Assembly (NCBI GenBank): GCA_002345575.1
Contig: DDVX01000023.1
Span: 1-54,004, forward strand
DNA from: Stutzerimonas stutzeri
Lineage (GTDB): Bacteria; Pseudomonadota; Gammaproteobacteria; Pseudomonadales; Pseudomonadaceae
DNA: 54,004 nucleotides
Direction: 5' to 3'
Under the pieces are notes generated by a model. The model was given only the letters and a program-made list of their open reading frames with translations, made no database searches and was not told the DNA's origin. The stretch's first letter is position 1. The number at the start of each line of letters is the position of its first letter. Positions 26,527-34,860 of this stretch are shown here, piece by piece. Both the position numbers and the translations under genes were made by a program.

Positions 26527-27963
26527 ATGAGCATGAACCTCATCACCCTTCTTTACCTCGTCGCTTCGGTGTTTTTCATCCAGGCGCTCAAGGGGCTGTC
26601 GCACCCCACAACATCGCGCCGCGGCAACCTGTTCGGCATGCTCGGCATGGCCATCGCCGTGCTCACCACGGTCGGGCTGATCTTCAAGCTCGGCAGCGAA
26701 CTGGCCTCCACCGGCATTGGCTATGTGATCTTCGGTCTGCTGATTGGCGGCAGCGTCGGCACCGTCATGGCCAAGCGCGTCGAAATGACCAAGATGCCCG
26801 AGCTGGTGGCCTTCATGCACAGCATGATCGGCTTGGCCGCGGTGTTCATCGCCATTGCCGCCGTGGTCGAGCCGCAGTCGCTGGGCATTGTCGCCAGCAT
26901 CGCTGATCCGATTCCGTCCGGTAACCGTCTGGAGCTGTTCCTCGGTGCGGCCATCGGCGCCATCACCTTCTCCGGTTCGGTGATCGCCTTCGGCAAGCTC
27001 TCCGGTAAATACAAGTTCCGCCTGTTTCAGGGCGCCCCGGTGGTGTTCAAGGGTCAGCACCTGGTCAACCTCGCGGTGGGCCTGGCAATCATCGGCCTGG
27101 GCCTGGTTTACACCTTCAGCGGCAACCTGACCGCCTTCGCCATCCTGGTGGCGCTGGCCTTCGTCATCGGCGTGCTGATCATCATCCCCATCGGCGGCGC
27201 CGACATGCCGGTGGTGGTGTCGATGCTCAACTCGTATTCGGGCTGGGCGGCTGCGGGTATCGGCTTCTCGCTGAACAACTCGATGCTGATCATCGCCGGT
27301 TCCCTGGTGGGTTCGAGCGGCGCGATCCTCTCCTACATCATGTGCAAGGCGATGAACCGTTCGTTCTTCAATGTGATCCTCGGCGGCTTTGGCGCCGTTG
27401 CCGATACTGGAGGCCCGGCGGGTGCGAAAGAAGCACGTCCGGTGAAATCCGGCTCGAGCGACGATGCCGCTTTCCTGCTGACCAACGCCGACACCGTGAT
27501 CATCGTTCCCGGCTACGGCCTGGCGGTGGCCCGCGCGCAACACGCACTGATGGAACTGGCCGAGAAGCTGACTCACCGTGGCGTCACCGTGAAGTACGCG
27601 ATCCACCCGGTTGCAGGACGGATGCCGGGCCATATGAACGTGCTGCTGGCCGAAGCTGAAGTGCCTTATGAGCAGGTGTTCGAGATGGACGACATCAACT
27701 CCGAGTTTGGCCAGGCCGACGTGGTGCTGGTGCTCGGCGCCAACGACGTGGTCAACCCGGCGGCCAAAACCGATCCGAACTCGCCGATTGCTGGCATGCC
27801 GATCCTTGAGGCGTACAAGGCCAAGACCGTGATCGTCAACAAGCGCTCCATGGCCAGCGGCTATGCCGGCCTGGATAACGAACTGTTCTACATGGACAAG
27901 ACCATGATGGTCTTCGGCGACGCCAAGAAGGTCGTCGAGGATATGGTCAAGGCTGTGGAGTAA
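26527..27963 (+). CDS. pntB: NAD(P) transhydrogenase subunit beta (PntB)
   Basis: A 478-residue protein: eight or nine membrane helices (residues ~5-260) completing proton channel domain II, then the NADP(H)-binding domain III with VIIVPGYGLAVARAQHAL, VKYAIHPVAGRMPGHMNVLL and VLVLGANDVVNPAA. It is typical in length. It begins 3 nt after pntAB and closes the operon. The operon supplies NADPH for biosynthesis and redox defence. Confidence 0.96.
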   Translation: MSMNLITLLYLVASVFFIQALKGLSHPTTSRRGNLFGMLGMAIAVLTTVGLIFKLGSELASTGIGYVIFGLLIGGSVGTVMAKRVEMTKMPELVAFMHSMIGLAAVFIAIAAVVEPQSLGIVASIADPIPSGNRLELFLGAAIGAITFSGSVIAFGKLSGKYKFRLFQGAPVVFKGQHLVNLAVGLAIIGLGLVYTFSGNLTAFAILVALAFVIGVLIIIPIGGADMPVVVSMLNSYSGWAAAGIGFSLNNSMLIIAGSLVGSSGAILSYIMCKAMNRSFFNVILGGFGAVADTGGPAGAKEARPVKSGSSDDAAFLLTNADTVIIVPGYGLAVARAQHALMELAEKLTHRGVTVKYAIHPVAGRMPGHMNVLLAEAEVPYEQVFEMDDINSEFGQADVVLVLGANDVVNPAAKTDPNSPIAGMPILEAYKAKTVIVNKRSMASGYAGLDNELFYMDKTMMVFGDAKKVVEDMVKAVE

Positions 27964-28056
27964 GTCTGACGGGGGTGGCGACGGAACGCCTTTGAATGCC
28001 GGATAACGCCTTAGGAAACCGTATTACGCCTCCGGCTAATACAGACTACGGTCCTT

Positions 28057-28131
28057 GTAGGATGGAATCGCCGCAGGCGCCTCCGTCATGAGCTTCTTCA
28101 AGTGCGGCGTCCATACTCAACCATGGACGCC
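28057..28131. repeat. Intergenic hairpins downstream of pntB
   Basis: The 319 nt between pntB and the DUF1127 gene hold no other recognised gene. A perfect 9-bp hairpin (GGCGTCCAT 28106-28114, ATGGACGCC 28123-28131, 8-nt loop) overlaps a second possible pairing of ATGGAATCGCCGC with GCGGCGTCCAT. GTAGGATGGA at the left resembles the GTAGGGTGGA repeat family. It could end pnt transcription, although no clean T-run follows. Confidence 0.4.
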
Positions 28132-28282
28132 CGTCGACACAGTTTCTTTCGTATCAAGCAGTACAGTTTCCAGCGTTGAGCAACTGAACCGGCACAATTC
28201 TCCAACGCTGTGACTGTATGGCCACGCAGCCCTGCGCGACCCTGTATGTCCACTGACCCGGCATCGCCGGAAGGAAGGCATC

Positions 28283-28483
28283 ATGGATCGCGCCCTACCC
28301 CGCATCCTCTCGTGGCGCACGTCGCGCTATTCACTGCAACTGCTGTGGCAACTGCTGCGCCTGTGGCACCAGCGCGCGCGAACCCGTCGGCAGCTCGCCA
28401 CGCTGGATGAGCGCCTGCTGACCGATGCCGGCATCAGCCCCAGCGAGCGCATGGAAGAGCTGAGCAAGCCATTCTGGCGCTGA
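28283..28483 (+). CDS. DUF1127 domain small basic protein
   Basis: A 66-residue, Arg-rich protein whose C-terminal half (RTRRQLATLDERLLTDAGIS) is the DUF1127 motif. Short DUF1127 proteins in other bacteria bind RNA or affect phosphate and carbon metabolism; no role is proven for this one. GGAAGGAAGG lies a few bases before the start. It precedes the DUF2388 set by 63 nt. Confidence 0.8.
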   Translation: MDRALPRILSWRTSRYSLQLLWQLLRLWHQRARTRRQLATLDERLLTDAGISPSERMEELSKPFWR

Positions 28484-28546
28484 CAGGCGACACGCGCAGG
28501 CCGTATCCTGCATGGCATTCCCCCTTCAGTCGTACCGGAGAACACC

Positions 28547-28864
28547 ATGTCGAAACGCCTGCTGATCCTTGCTGCATCCGTCACCTTGCTGGCCGGTACC
28601 GCTTCGGCCTCCAGCTTCCTCGCCACCACTGATACGCTGGGTGCTTCGCTGGTCAATAGCGTCGAAGGCACATCCGACCTGACCTCTTCCATCGGTGACG
28701 ACAAGCTGGTGCGCGATGCCCGCGATGACGCCGCTTCGTTCGTCGCCAGCGACGGCATGCAGAAAGGCGCACAGCTGGAAGCAGCCCTGCACCATATCCG
28801 CACCCAGGCGCCCGCCCTTGAAGCCAGCGACCTTGAGCTGGCGCGAGCGATCCTGGCCATCTAA
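28547..28864 (+). CDS. DUF2388 periplasmic protein, paralogue 1
   Basis: A 105-residue protein with a signal peptide (MSKRLLILAASVTLLAGTASA) and the DUF2388 core RDARDDAASFVASDG, ending in LELARAILAI. Family function is unknown. It is the first of three tandem paralogues (also 28946 and 29268). GGAG lies 7 nt before the start. Confidence 0.85.
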   Translation: MSKRLLILAASVTLLAGTASASSFLATTDTLGASLVNSVEGTSDLTSSIGDDKLVRDARDDAASFVASDGMQKGAQLEAALHHIRTQAPALEASDLELARAILAI

Positions 28865-28881
28865 AACGCGCAAAAGGAAGA

Positions 28882-28928
28882 GGCTGGCTGTTACGCTGGC
28901 GTTTCGCTAGCCTTGCCGCTGGTTTTTT
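28882..28928 (+). terminator. Possible weak terminator/attenuator between DUF2388 paralogues
   Basis: GGCTGGC (28882-28888) can pair with GCTAGCC (28906-28912), one pair being G-U, and TTTTTT follows at 28923-28928. The T-run is 10 nt beyond the stem, so this is at best an inefficient terminator that could lower expression of the distal genes. Confidence 0.3.
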
Positions 28929-28945
28929 CTAGCATCAGGATTCAC

Positions 28946-29239
28946 ATGCGCTCGCTTTACCTTTTACTGGCCGGCTGCTGCTTGTGCGGCAGCGCCCAGG
29001 CGTTTGATACCACCCTGGCCGGCACCGTGGCCTCTGGCTATGTCACCAGCCAACTGACCACCCAGCCGTTCGAAAACAAGCTGATCGTCGATGCCCGCGA
29101 TGAAGCGGCAAGCTTCGTCGCCAGTGCTGGACAACTCCACGGCGCACGCCTGGAAACCGCTCTGCGCTGGATGCGCGAGCAGCATCCGGGGCTGGCGGCC
29201 AGCGACCTGGAACTGGCCCAGGCCATTCTCGTCCAATAA
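28946..29239 (+). CDS. DUF2388 periplasmic protein, paralogue 2
   Basis: A 97-residue protein with signal peptide MRSLYLLLAGCCLCGSAQA. The LxxC context (LLAGC) could allow lipoprotein processing, but AQA fits signal peptidase I. The core VDARDEAASFVASAG and the ending LELAQAILVQ match paralogue 1. The start at 28946 is chosen so the signal sequence begins the protein; an in-frame Met lies 33 nt upstream. Function is unknown. Confidence 0.8.
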   Translation: MRSLYLLLAGCCLCGSAQAFDTTLAGTVASGYVTSQLTTQPFENKLIVDARDEAASFVASAGQLHGARLETALRWMREQHPGLAASDLELAQAILVQ

Positions 29240-29267
29240 CGGCCCGCCTTACTTAACGAGACCTGTA

Positions 29268-29588
29268 ATGCTCAAGCTACTCACTGCCACAACGGCCGCA
29301 CTAACACTTCTCGCCGGGGCGGCCCAGGCACAGACGCTGGTGGCCACCAGCAATATCGTCATCAATGCGGTGGATCGCAGCATCAACTTCACCTCGGACG
29401 CGACCAGCAGGGTCAGCGGCATGAAACTCGTCCTCGACGCCCGCGACGAAGCCGCCAGCTTCGTCGCCAGTGGCGGCGATATTCGTGGGGCGCGCCTGGA
29501 AGCGGCCTTCGATACCTTGCGCAACGAATTTGCCGAAGCCCGCCAAGCAAACGATCTGGCGCTGGCCAAGACCATCCTCGCCCTGTGA
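29268..29588 (+). CDS. DUF2388 periplasmic protein, paralogue 3
   Basis: A 106-residue protein with signal peptide MLKLLTATTAALTLLAGAAQA and core LDARDEAASFVASGG, ending LALAKTILAL. It is the most divergent of the three between the signal and the core. The stop TGA is shared with the GTG start of the next gene (GTGA), which points to translational coupling with the DUF4105 protein. Confidence 0.82.
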   Translation: MLKLLTATTAALTLLAGAAQAQTLVATSNIVINAVDRSINFTSDATSRVSGMKLVLDARDEAASFVASGGDIRGARLEAAFDTLRNEFAEARQANDLALAKTILAL

Positions 29589-31543
29589 GATCCGCCCGCG
29601 CCTGGGTGCTGGCGGCGCTGCTGGTCAGCCTCGCCGGTCAGGCCAGCGCCGCCCTGCGTCTGACGCTTGACGAGCAGCCGCTACAACCTCCCGAACGCGC
29701 CGCCAGCCAGGCGCTGCTCGATGAAGCCCTGGCCGCACTGCCGCCGCGCATGCTGCAGCAGCTGGACCGCCAGGTGCGCGTGCGCTGGAGCACCCGCCTG
29801 CCGCAGCAGGCCTACGGCCGCGCCGGCGGCAATCTGATCGAGCTGAATTGGCAGCTGCTGCCATCACTCACCGACGGCTCCGCCGCTCGCCAGCGCACCA
29901 ACCGTGTGCATGGCACGGTGCGCCAGGAACTGCTGGCCACGCTGATTCACGAACTGACGCATCTCTACGACCGCGCCCGCCTGTGGTCGCCGCCTGATCA
30001 CCGGCTCTCAGCCTTCTGCAGCCAGCGCGCCGCCAGCCTCGGCCTGGTCGGCCTGCCTGAAGCGTGCCGTGGACAGACCCAGCGGCGCTTTACCCTGAGC
30101 GACGACCCGCACCTGCTGGATATCGCCGGCTGGCCGCAACGGGTCGGCAGCCGCGGCGAACGCGAGCCTCACAATGCCCAGGTGGCGCGCAGCCCGGACC
30201 ATTACGAGCTGACTAGCCCGCTGGAGTTTGTCGCGGTCAACCTTGAATATTTCCTGCTAGATCCCAGCTACGCCTGCCGCCGCCCTTCGCTACATCGCTA
30301 TTTTCGCGAGCACTTCGGCTGGCAGCCGGCCAATGTAGAGCAGTGCGCCAACGGCTACCCGATTCTCAACGCTGGCGGCGATTTCGGGCGTACACCGCTG
30401 CTGCGCCTCGACCCCAAACGCGTCTACGAGGTGGACTACCTGTTCGCCGAAGCCAACGACGCCTGGGCCAGCCGCTGGGGCCACAGCATGCTGCGTCTGG
30501 TGATCTGCGCACCGGGCCGCACACCCGGCGCCGAATGCCGGCTGGATCTGGATCATCATCTGGTGCTGTCGTTTCGCGCCTTCGTCGGTGACGTGCAACT
30601 CTCCAGCTGGGACGGCCTGACCGGCGCCTACCCGTCGCGCCTGTTCGTGCTGCCTCTGGGTCAAGTGATCGATGAATACACCAAGGTCGAGCTGCGCAGC
30701 CTGGCCTCGATTCCGCTGAAACTCGAGCGACGCGAGATTGAAATGCTGGTCGAGCGCAGCGCCGAGCTGCACTGGAGTTACGACGGCGATTACTACTTCC
30801 TGTCCAACAACTGCGCGGTGGAAACCCTCAAGCTGCTGCGCAGCGGCACCCGGAGGGAAGAACTGGCGGCGCTCGACAGCATTATGCCCAGCGGCCTGCT
30901 GGAGGTGCTGATCGCACGCAACCTGGCCAATGCCAGCGTGCTCGATGACCCGCGCGAGGCGCTGCGCCTGGGTTATCGCTTCGATTCCTACCGCGACCGT
31001 TATCAGGCGATGTTCGCCGTGCTCAAGGAACGCTTAGGATTGCCGCAGCAGAACGTGGAACAGTGGCTGGAGCTGACGGCCAGCGAACGCCAGCCTTGGA
31101 TCACACAAGCCGACCTGCGTGCCAGCGCAGCCATGCTGCTGGTGGAACAGGCCGCCCTGCGCCAGCAATTGCTGCTGGCGCAGGAAGAGTTAAAGAAGCG
31201 CTATCTCAGCGGACGCGAGCGCGGCGATGCCAGCCTGGCCAAGGCCGACGGTGCGCTGCAGCAAATCCTCGCCAACAGCGGTTATCTGAGCCGCCCGGCC
31301 GAGCTGCTCAATGACGAAGGCTATGGCTTGCCGCAAGCCGGTGAGTGGCAGCGCCTGGAAGAACAAAGCGATCAGCGCCAGGCCCAGCTCAATCAGCTCA
31401 GCGAAGAGCTGGAACGAGAAGTACGGCTATTGTTGAACGACGAACGCCGCCTGGAGCTGGAAAGCATCGAGCGTAACCTCGAGCAGATCGGTCAGCACCT
31501 GCGCCAGCTACACAAGGCCGAGGGCGGGTTGGAGCTGCGCTAG
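29585..31543 (+). CDS. DUF4105 (Lnb-type) periplasmic protein with HExxH motif
   Basis: A 652-residue exported protein with a signal peptide of about 22 residues and a GTG start overlapping the previous stop. HELTH at 122-126 is a zinc-metalloprotease-like HExxH; E214 and E221 downstream could supply a third ligand. The DUF4105 part has WGHS (298-301) and NNC (408-410), a His/Cys pair reminiscent of papain-like hydrolases. The last ~140 residues are long charged helices, probably coiled coil. It may act on lipid, peptide or cell-wall substrates in the periplasm; the reaction is unknown. Confidence 0.78.
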   Translation: MRSARAWVLAALLVSLAGQASAALRLTLDEQPLQPPERAASQALLDEALAALPPRMLQQLDRQVRVRWSTRLPQQAYGRAGGNLIELNWQLLPSLTDGSAARQRTNRVHGTVRQELLATLIHELTHLYDRARLWSPPDHRLSAFCSQRAASLGLVGLPEACRGQTQRRFTLSDDPHLLDIAGWPQRVGSRGEREPHNAQVARSPDHYELTSPLEFVAVNLEYFLLDPSYACRRPSLHRYFREHFGWQPANVEQCANGYPILNAGGDFGRTPLLRLDPKRVYEVDYLFAEANDAWASRWGHSMLRLVICAPGRTPGAECRLDLDHHLVLSFRAFVGDVQLSSWDGLTGAYPSRLFVLPLGQVIDEYTKVELRSLASIPLKLERREIEMLVERSAELHWSYDGDYYFLSNNCAVETLKLLRSGTRREELAALDSIMPSGLLEVLIARNLANASVLDDPREALRLGYRFDSYRDRYQAMFAVLKERLGLPQQNVEQWLELTASERQPWITQADLRASAAMLLVEQAALRQQLLLAQEELKKRYLSGRERGDASLAKADGALQQILANSGYLSRPAELLNDEGYGLPQAGEWQRLEEQSDQRQAQLNQLSEELEREVRLLLNDERRLELESIERNLEQIGQHLRQLHKAEGGLELR

Positions 31544-31660
31544 GGTTTGCTACCTGAACAGATCAGGCGCAAGGCTAGCGGGTCAAATCCATGCCCCCGG
31601 AGCACACTGCTTCAGGTGCATCTATTCTCCAGCGTTACAACCCTCTACTCGGAGCTGTCC

Positions 31661-32185
31661 ATGAATCGCCTGCTGACTGCCCTCGCTTTCGCCGCCCTAT
31701 CCTTTTCTCTTTCAGCCCAGGCCGCGCCCATTCAGCCCGGTCTCTGGGAGTTTTCCAGCCGCAATGTCGAGGTTGATGGCCAGCAAATGCCGGGCATGGA
31801 CGAGATGCTCGAACAACTACAGAACTTGCCCGCCGAACAGCGGCAGATGATGGAGGACATGCTCGCCGCCCAAGGCGTGCAGCTCGGCGGTCAGGGCGTG
31901 CGCATCTGCCTGAGCGAGGCGCAGGTGAACGCCGAAGCGCTGCCCTTCAGCGATCAGCCGGACTGTACCCAGGAAATCACCGAGCGCAGCGAGCGCCTGT
32001 GGAAGTTCAGCTTTCAATGCCCGGATGCCAGCGGCCAGGGCGAGACCCGCTTTATCAGTGAGCGTGAGTTCATCAGCGTGATGGAAACCAACTACAGCGT
32101 TGGCGACGGGCAGGGCAGCAGCCGCATGGAATCCCAGGCACGCTGGATTAGTGAGGACTGCGGCACGCTGAAGCCCGCCCAGTGA
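31661..32185 (+). CDS. DUF3617 secreted protein
   Basis: A 174-residue protein with a signal peptide (MNRLLTALAFAALSFSLSAQAA) followed by IQPGLWEFS, the opening typical of DUF3617. Four Cys (the first in VRICLSEAQ, the last in EDCGTL) are placed to form disulfides in the periplasm. The start at 31661 follows GGAG; the frame is open upstream but has no signal sequence. Family function is unknown. Confidence 0.8.
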   Translation: MNRLLTALAFAALSFSLSAQAAPIQPGLWEFSSRNVEVDGQQMPGMDEMLEQLQNLPAEQRQMMEDMLAAQGVQLGGQGVRICLSEAQVNAEALPFSDQPDCTQEITERSERLWKFSFQCPDASGQGETRFISEREFISVMETNYSVGDGQGSSRMESQARWISEDCGTLKPAQ

Positions 32186-32228
32186 AGCAGAAGGTTCCAC
32201 GTGGAACCCCACCTTCGAGGTTTGCCCG

Positions 32229-32582
32229 TCAGTTTTCAGCTTGCCATTGGCCGTCGCTGTTCTGCTCACATGCCGGCTGCAGGTAGCGCGCATCGCTGGC
32301 CACTCCGTAATAGTGGATGTTCTGGCGGTAGCTGAAGTTGGATGCCTGAGCGTTGCGACAGATACCGAAAGCACCGCTGGGGCACTGCTCGACAAACTCG
32401 ACCTCGATTTTCTGCCCAGCTAAATTCGGCTGGCAGTAACCGCTGCGAAACAGCTCGGTCGGGATGCTGAGATTGTCCTGGCAGACTTTGACTTCCACAC
32501 CTGCCCCGCTACTGGTCACAATGCAGGCCTCAGCCAGGGCCTGCCCGGTTGCCAACAGCATGCAAAGCGCCAACAGTCGCAT
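32229..32582 (-). CDS. Small secreted Cys-rich hypothetical protein
   Basis: A 117-residue protein with signal peptide MRLLALCMLLATGQALA and a mature part with six Cys (first in EACIV, last in QPACEQ), suggesting three disulfides. I do not recognise a domain. It is convergent with the DUF3617 gene, and the structured repeat copy 2 lies upstream of it. It is probably a periplasmic or secreted protein. Confidence 0.65.
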   Translation of the reverse strand: MRLLALCMLLATGQALAEACIVTSSGAGVEVKVCQDNLSIPTELFRSGYCQPNLAGQKIEVEFVEQCPSGAFGICRNAQASNFSYRQNIHYYGVASDARYLQPACEQNSDGQWQAEN

Positions 32583-32619
32583 CGATCACCCCCATAAGAA
32601 CATCTCTAAAACATAGGCG

Positions 32620-32765
32620 AGGCAGCCAGCACAGGCGCAACGACCAGCGGGAATGGCCCGAGGGCAGATGCAGCGAGTCAAAACAGGCGAAACGCGCGGT
32701 TTACGAGTTGTAAATGAGCATCTTGAGCCTGGTTTAACGCAGCGATGACGTCGCAGATATCTTTG
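32620..32765. repeat. Structured dispersed intergenic element, copy 2
   Basis: This is the same element as at 9581 and 39512. The outer stem AAAACAGGC (32680-32688) pairs with GCCTGGTTT (32727-32735) at 8 of 9 positions. GA/GA are opposed at 32689-32690 and 32725-32726, and the core hairpin TTTAC (32700-32704) pairs with GTAAA (32710-32714). It shares a 5' module GGCGCAACGACCAGC with copy 1. It lies between a divergent pair, unlike the other copies. Confidence 0.6.
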
Positions 32766-32851
32766 GAGTGCCCTTTAAAAGGGCGTAAATCTAGCATGGC
32801 CGTAGCTACCGACAGCAGCCCTTATTTCACGTCTTTATCAACCTGGCTCAC

Positions 32852-33820
32852 ATGCTCGAACATATCCCGACCCATCTAATCGCCGGCCCACTGGGGGCTG
32901 GCAAGACCAGCCTGATTCAGGCGCTGCTGGCCCAGAAACCTGCAAACGAGCGCTGGGCCGTACTGATCAACGAGTTCGGCCAGATCGGCCTGGATGCGGC
33001 ACTACTGCACCGCGAAGAAAGCGGCATCGGCTTCGCCGAAGTCGCTGGCGGCTGTCTGTGCTGCGTTAACGGCGTGCCCTTCCAGATCGGATTGAATCGG
33101 CTATTGCGCAAGGTCAAACCGGTTCGACTGCTGATCGAGCCGTCCGGGCTTGGCCATCCACTGCAATTGCTGCAGCAGTTGCGCCTGCCGCCCTGGGACC
33201 GAGTGCTGACGCTGCAACCGGCGGTGATGGTGCTGGACGCCGAAGCACTTGCACGCAACGACGCCCTCACCTCAAGCCAGCAGGAGTTGGCAGCCCAGGC
33301 TGGCCTGCTGGTGCTGAACAAGAGCGAGACGCTGAGTGATGAGGCACGCCGGTGCGCGCAGAAAAAACTACCGGAGCGCCCGGTTGCCTGGACCTGTCAG
33401 GGGCAACTCGATCTGGCTCGGCTGCCAGGTATCAAGCTTTGTGCAAATACGGAGGCAGCGGAGCATCTTCTACCGCTCGACCAAATGCCCCTGAGCACCG
33501 TCTGGCTCGATCCGCTGCAGCCGATAGTGCTGAGCCATACCGCCAGCGAAGGCTGGAGCATCGGTTGGCGTTGGCATCCAAGCCAAGCGTTCGCCATCCA
33601 GCATGTCAGCGAATGGCTTGCAACGCTGCCCTGGAAACGCGCCAAATTGGTATTGAACACAGGGCAGGATTGGCTTTCAGCGAATGCGCTGGAAGGTGCG
33701 CCGATGCAATTCAAGCCTAGCGAATGGCGACGAGACTCCCGCCTGGAACTGATCTTTGCTCACGCCCAGCCGGAAGCAGAGCTCACGCTGGGCCTGCGGC
33801 ATTGCTTAATCCAGCGCTGA
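32852..33820 (+). CDS. CobW/G3E family P-loop GTPase (metal chaperone type)
   Basis: A 322-residue G3E GTPase. Walker A GPLGAGKTS is at 12-20, the metal-binding CxCC motif at C68, C70 and C71 (GGCLCC), followed by LIEPSGLGHP and the base-recognition motif as NKSE (canonical NKxD). The family (CobW, YeiR, YjiA, ZigA) inserts zinc or other metals into client proteins. No Zur box or metal-uptake neighbour is visible, so the metal is not assigned. Confidence 0.85.
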   Translation: MLEHIPTHLIAGPLGAGKTSLIQALLAQKPANERWAVLINEFGQIGLDAALLHREESGIGFAEVAGGCLCCVNGVPFQIGLNRLLRKVKPVRLLIEPSGLGHPLQLLQQLRLPPWDRVLTLQPAVMVLDAEALARNDALTSSQQELAAQAGLLVLNKSETLSDEARRCAQKKLPERPVAWTCQGQLDLARLPGIKLCANTEAAEHLLPLDQMPLSTVWLDPLQPIVLSHTASEGWSIGWRWHPSQAFAIQHVSEWLATLPWKRAKLVLNTGQDWLSANALEGAPMQFKPSEWRRDSRLELIFAHAQPEAELTLGLRHCLIQR

Positions 33821-33832
33821 ACAGAGCCGGGG

Positions 33833-34210
33833 TCAGTCGCCCCGGTTGCGCCAATCATCCATCTGAATCACCCGCCCCTGCTCCGCCGCCTGCGCCGGGA
33901 ACGGATGCGCGTCCGTCTCAATCGGCCCGGCATGCATGCCGAACATGCAGATACTTCCCTGATGCCGCTGCTCTCCGGTCACGGTGAATTCGAAGCCATA
34001 CACACGGGCAAAGCGACGCTGCCCCCGAGCATCGCGCACCCAGCACATACGCCGAAACGCGACATTGCCATCGAGCAGTTCGATATCCATCTTTTTGCAG
34101 TAACGCTGCACCGCCGCTAGCGCACGCTCGCGTATTCCATGGGAATGCCAGAGCCAGGCGGCGGCCGCGACGAATAGCAGAAATAAAGTGAAATTGCCCA
34201 AAGTCAGCAT
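33833..34210 (-). CDS. DUF3301 membrane-anchored protein
   Basis: A 125-residue protein with one N-terminal membrane helix (about residues 5-22) and a cytoplasmic domain that fits DUF3301: RERALAAVQRYCKKMDIELLDGNVAF, here split by position as RERALAA then YCKKMDIELLD. Function is unknown. It is convergent with the CobW-type gene at a 12-nt distance. Confidence 0.75.
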   Translation of the reverse strand: MLTLGNFTLFLLFVAAAAWLWHSHGIRERALAAVQRYCKKMDIELLDGNVAFRRMCWVRDARGQRRFARVYGFEFTVTGEQRHQGSICMFGMHAGPIETDAHPFPAQAAEQGRVIQMDDWRNRGD

Positions 34211-34351
34211 GGAAACGGCTCATCGAAACAGGGGGCCAGCTTAACAGGCACGGCAACTTTGCCGGCCCATCGCATCGGCTATGTGGCATCGGGCAGGACC
34301 CGGCACGCCTATGCGGCACTTGCGCCTGGATCAACTGCGCCGCTATAACGC

Positions 34352-34759
34352 TCAGCTCTCCAGCCAGACGTCCCTGGCCCAGTGCCAGACTGACTCCCAG
34401 CTTTCGCCGGTCATTTCATGCTCGTCACCGTCGAACAGCATGACTTCGCCTTCCAGATCGACCACATAGAAGTCGTTGCCATCCTGGCAGATCGGCAGCA
34501 AGTCGCGCTCCACACCGGCATCCCAGGCCAGCGCCGCGACTTCCGGCAGGTAGGTGTGCGATTGCGGGTCGGTCGCGGTGACAGGTTCCAGCCGGCCATA
34601 GACCACATCGCTAACCAGCATAAGAAACTCGCGCAAGCCGAACGGCAGGTTGATCAGCAGCTCTTCCTCAACCTCGACCAATCGCTCGTCGTCAGGCAGC
34701 TCCAGCGGCACCGGCACCGGCTCGTTGAGTTCGCGCAGTTGTTCGATCACCTCTTCCAT
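34352..34759 (-). CDS. SMI1/KNR4 (SUKH-1) family protein
   Basis: A 135-residue acidic protein with the SUKH pattern: an LPFGLREFLMLVSDVVYG helix-strand unit, then LLPICQDGNDFYVVDLEGEV. SUKH proteins serve as immunity proteins for nuclease toxins or as general scaffold proteins; no toxin gene is nearby, so a housekeeping role is more likely. It lies downstream of the catalase, separated by a strong hairpin. Confidence 0.8.
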   Translation of the reverse strand: MEEVIEQLRELNEPVPVPLELPDDERLVEVEEELLINLPFGLREFLMLVSDVVYGRLEPVTATDPQSHTYLPEVAALAWDAGVERDLLPICQDGNDFYVVDLEGEVMLFDGDEHEMTGESWESVWHWARDVWLES

Positions 34760-34802
34760 ACGGCCCCCGTTCTCGCCAAGAAAGCGCGTTTATACAAGCA
34801 CG

Positions 34803-34827
34803 GACGCGGGGGAACCAGCCCCGCGTC
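34803..34827 (-). terminator. Rho-independent-type hairpin downstream of catalase
   Basis: A perfect 9-bp stem, GACGCGGGG (34803-34811) with CCCCGCGTC (34819-34827) around a 7-nt loop, lies 34 nt beyond the catalase stop codon. The T-run on the minus-strand side is poor (CGTGCTTGTAT), so termination may be partial and may allow some read-through into the SUKH gene. Confidence 0.6.
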
Positions 34828-34860
34828 GTGTTTATCTGCATGCGGTAGATTCAAAGCCTG

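Noticed and set aside
26119..27633. 504-codon open frame on the minus strand opposite the pnt operon
   Set aside because: It is His/Asp/Gln rich with no domain logic and is fully antisense to pntAB and pntB; such frames are usual in GC-rich DNA.
34352..34759. SUKH protein as immunity gene of a toxin system
   Set aside because: No polymorphic toxin, Rhs or nuclease gene is adjacent.
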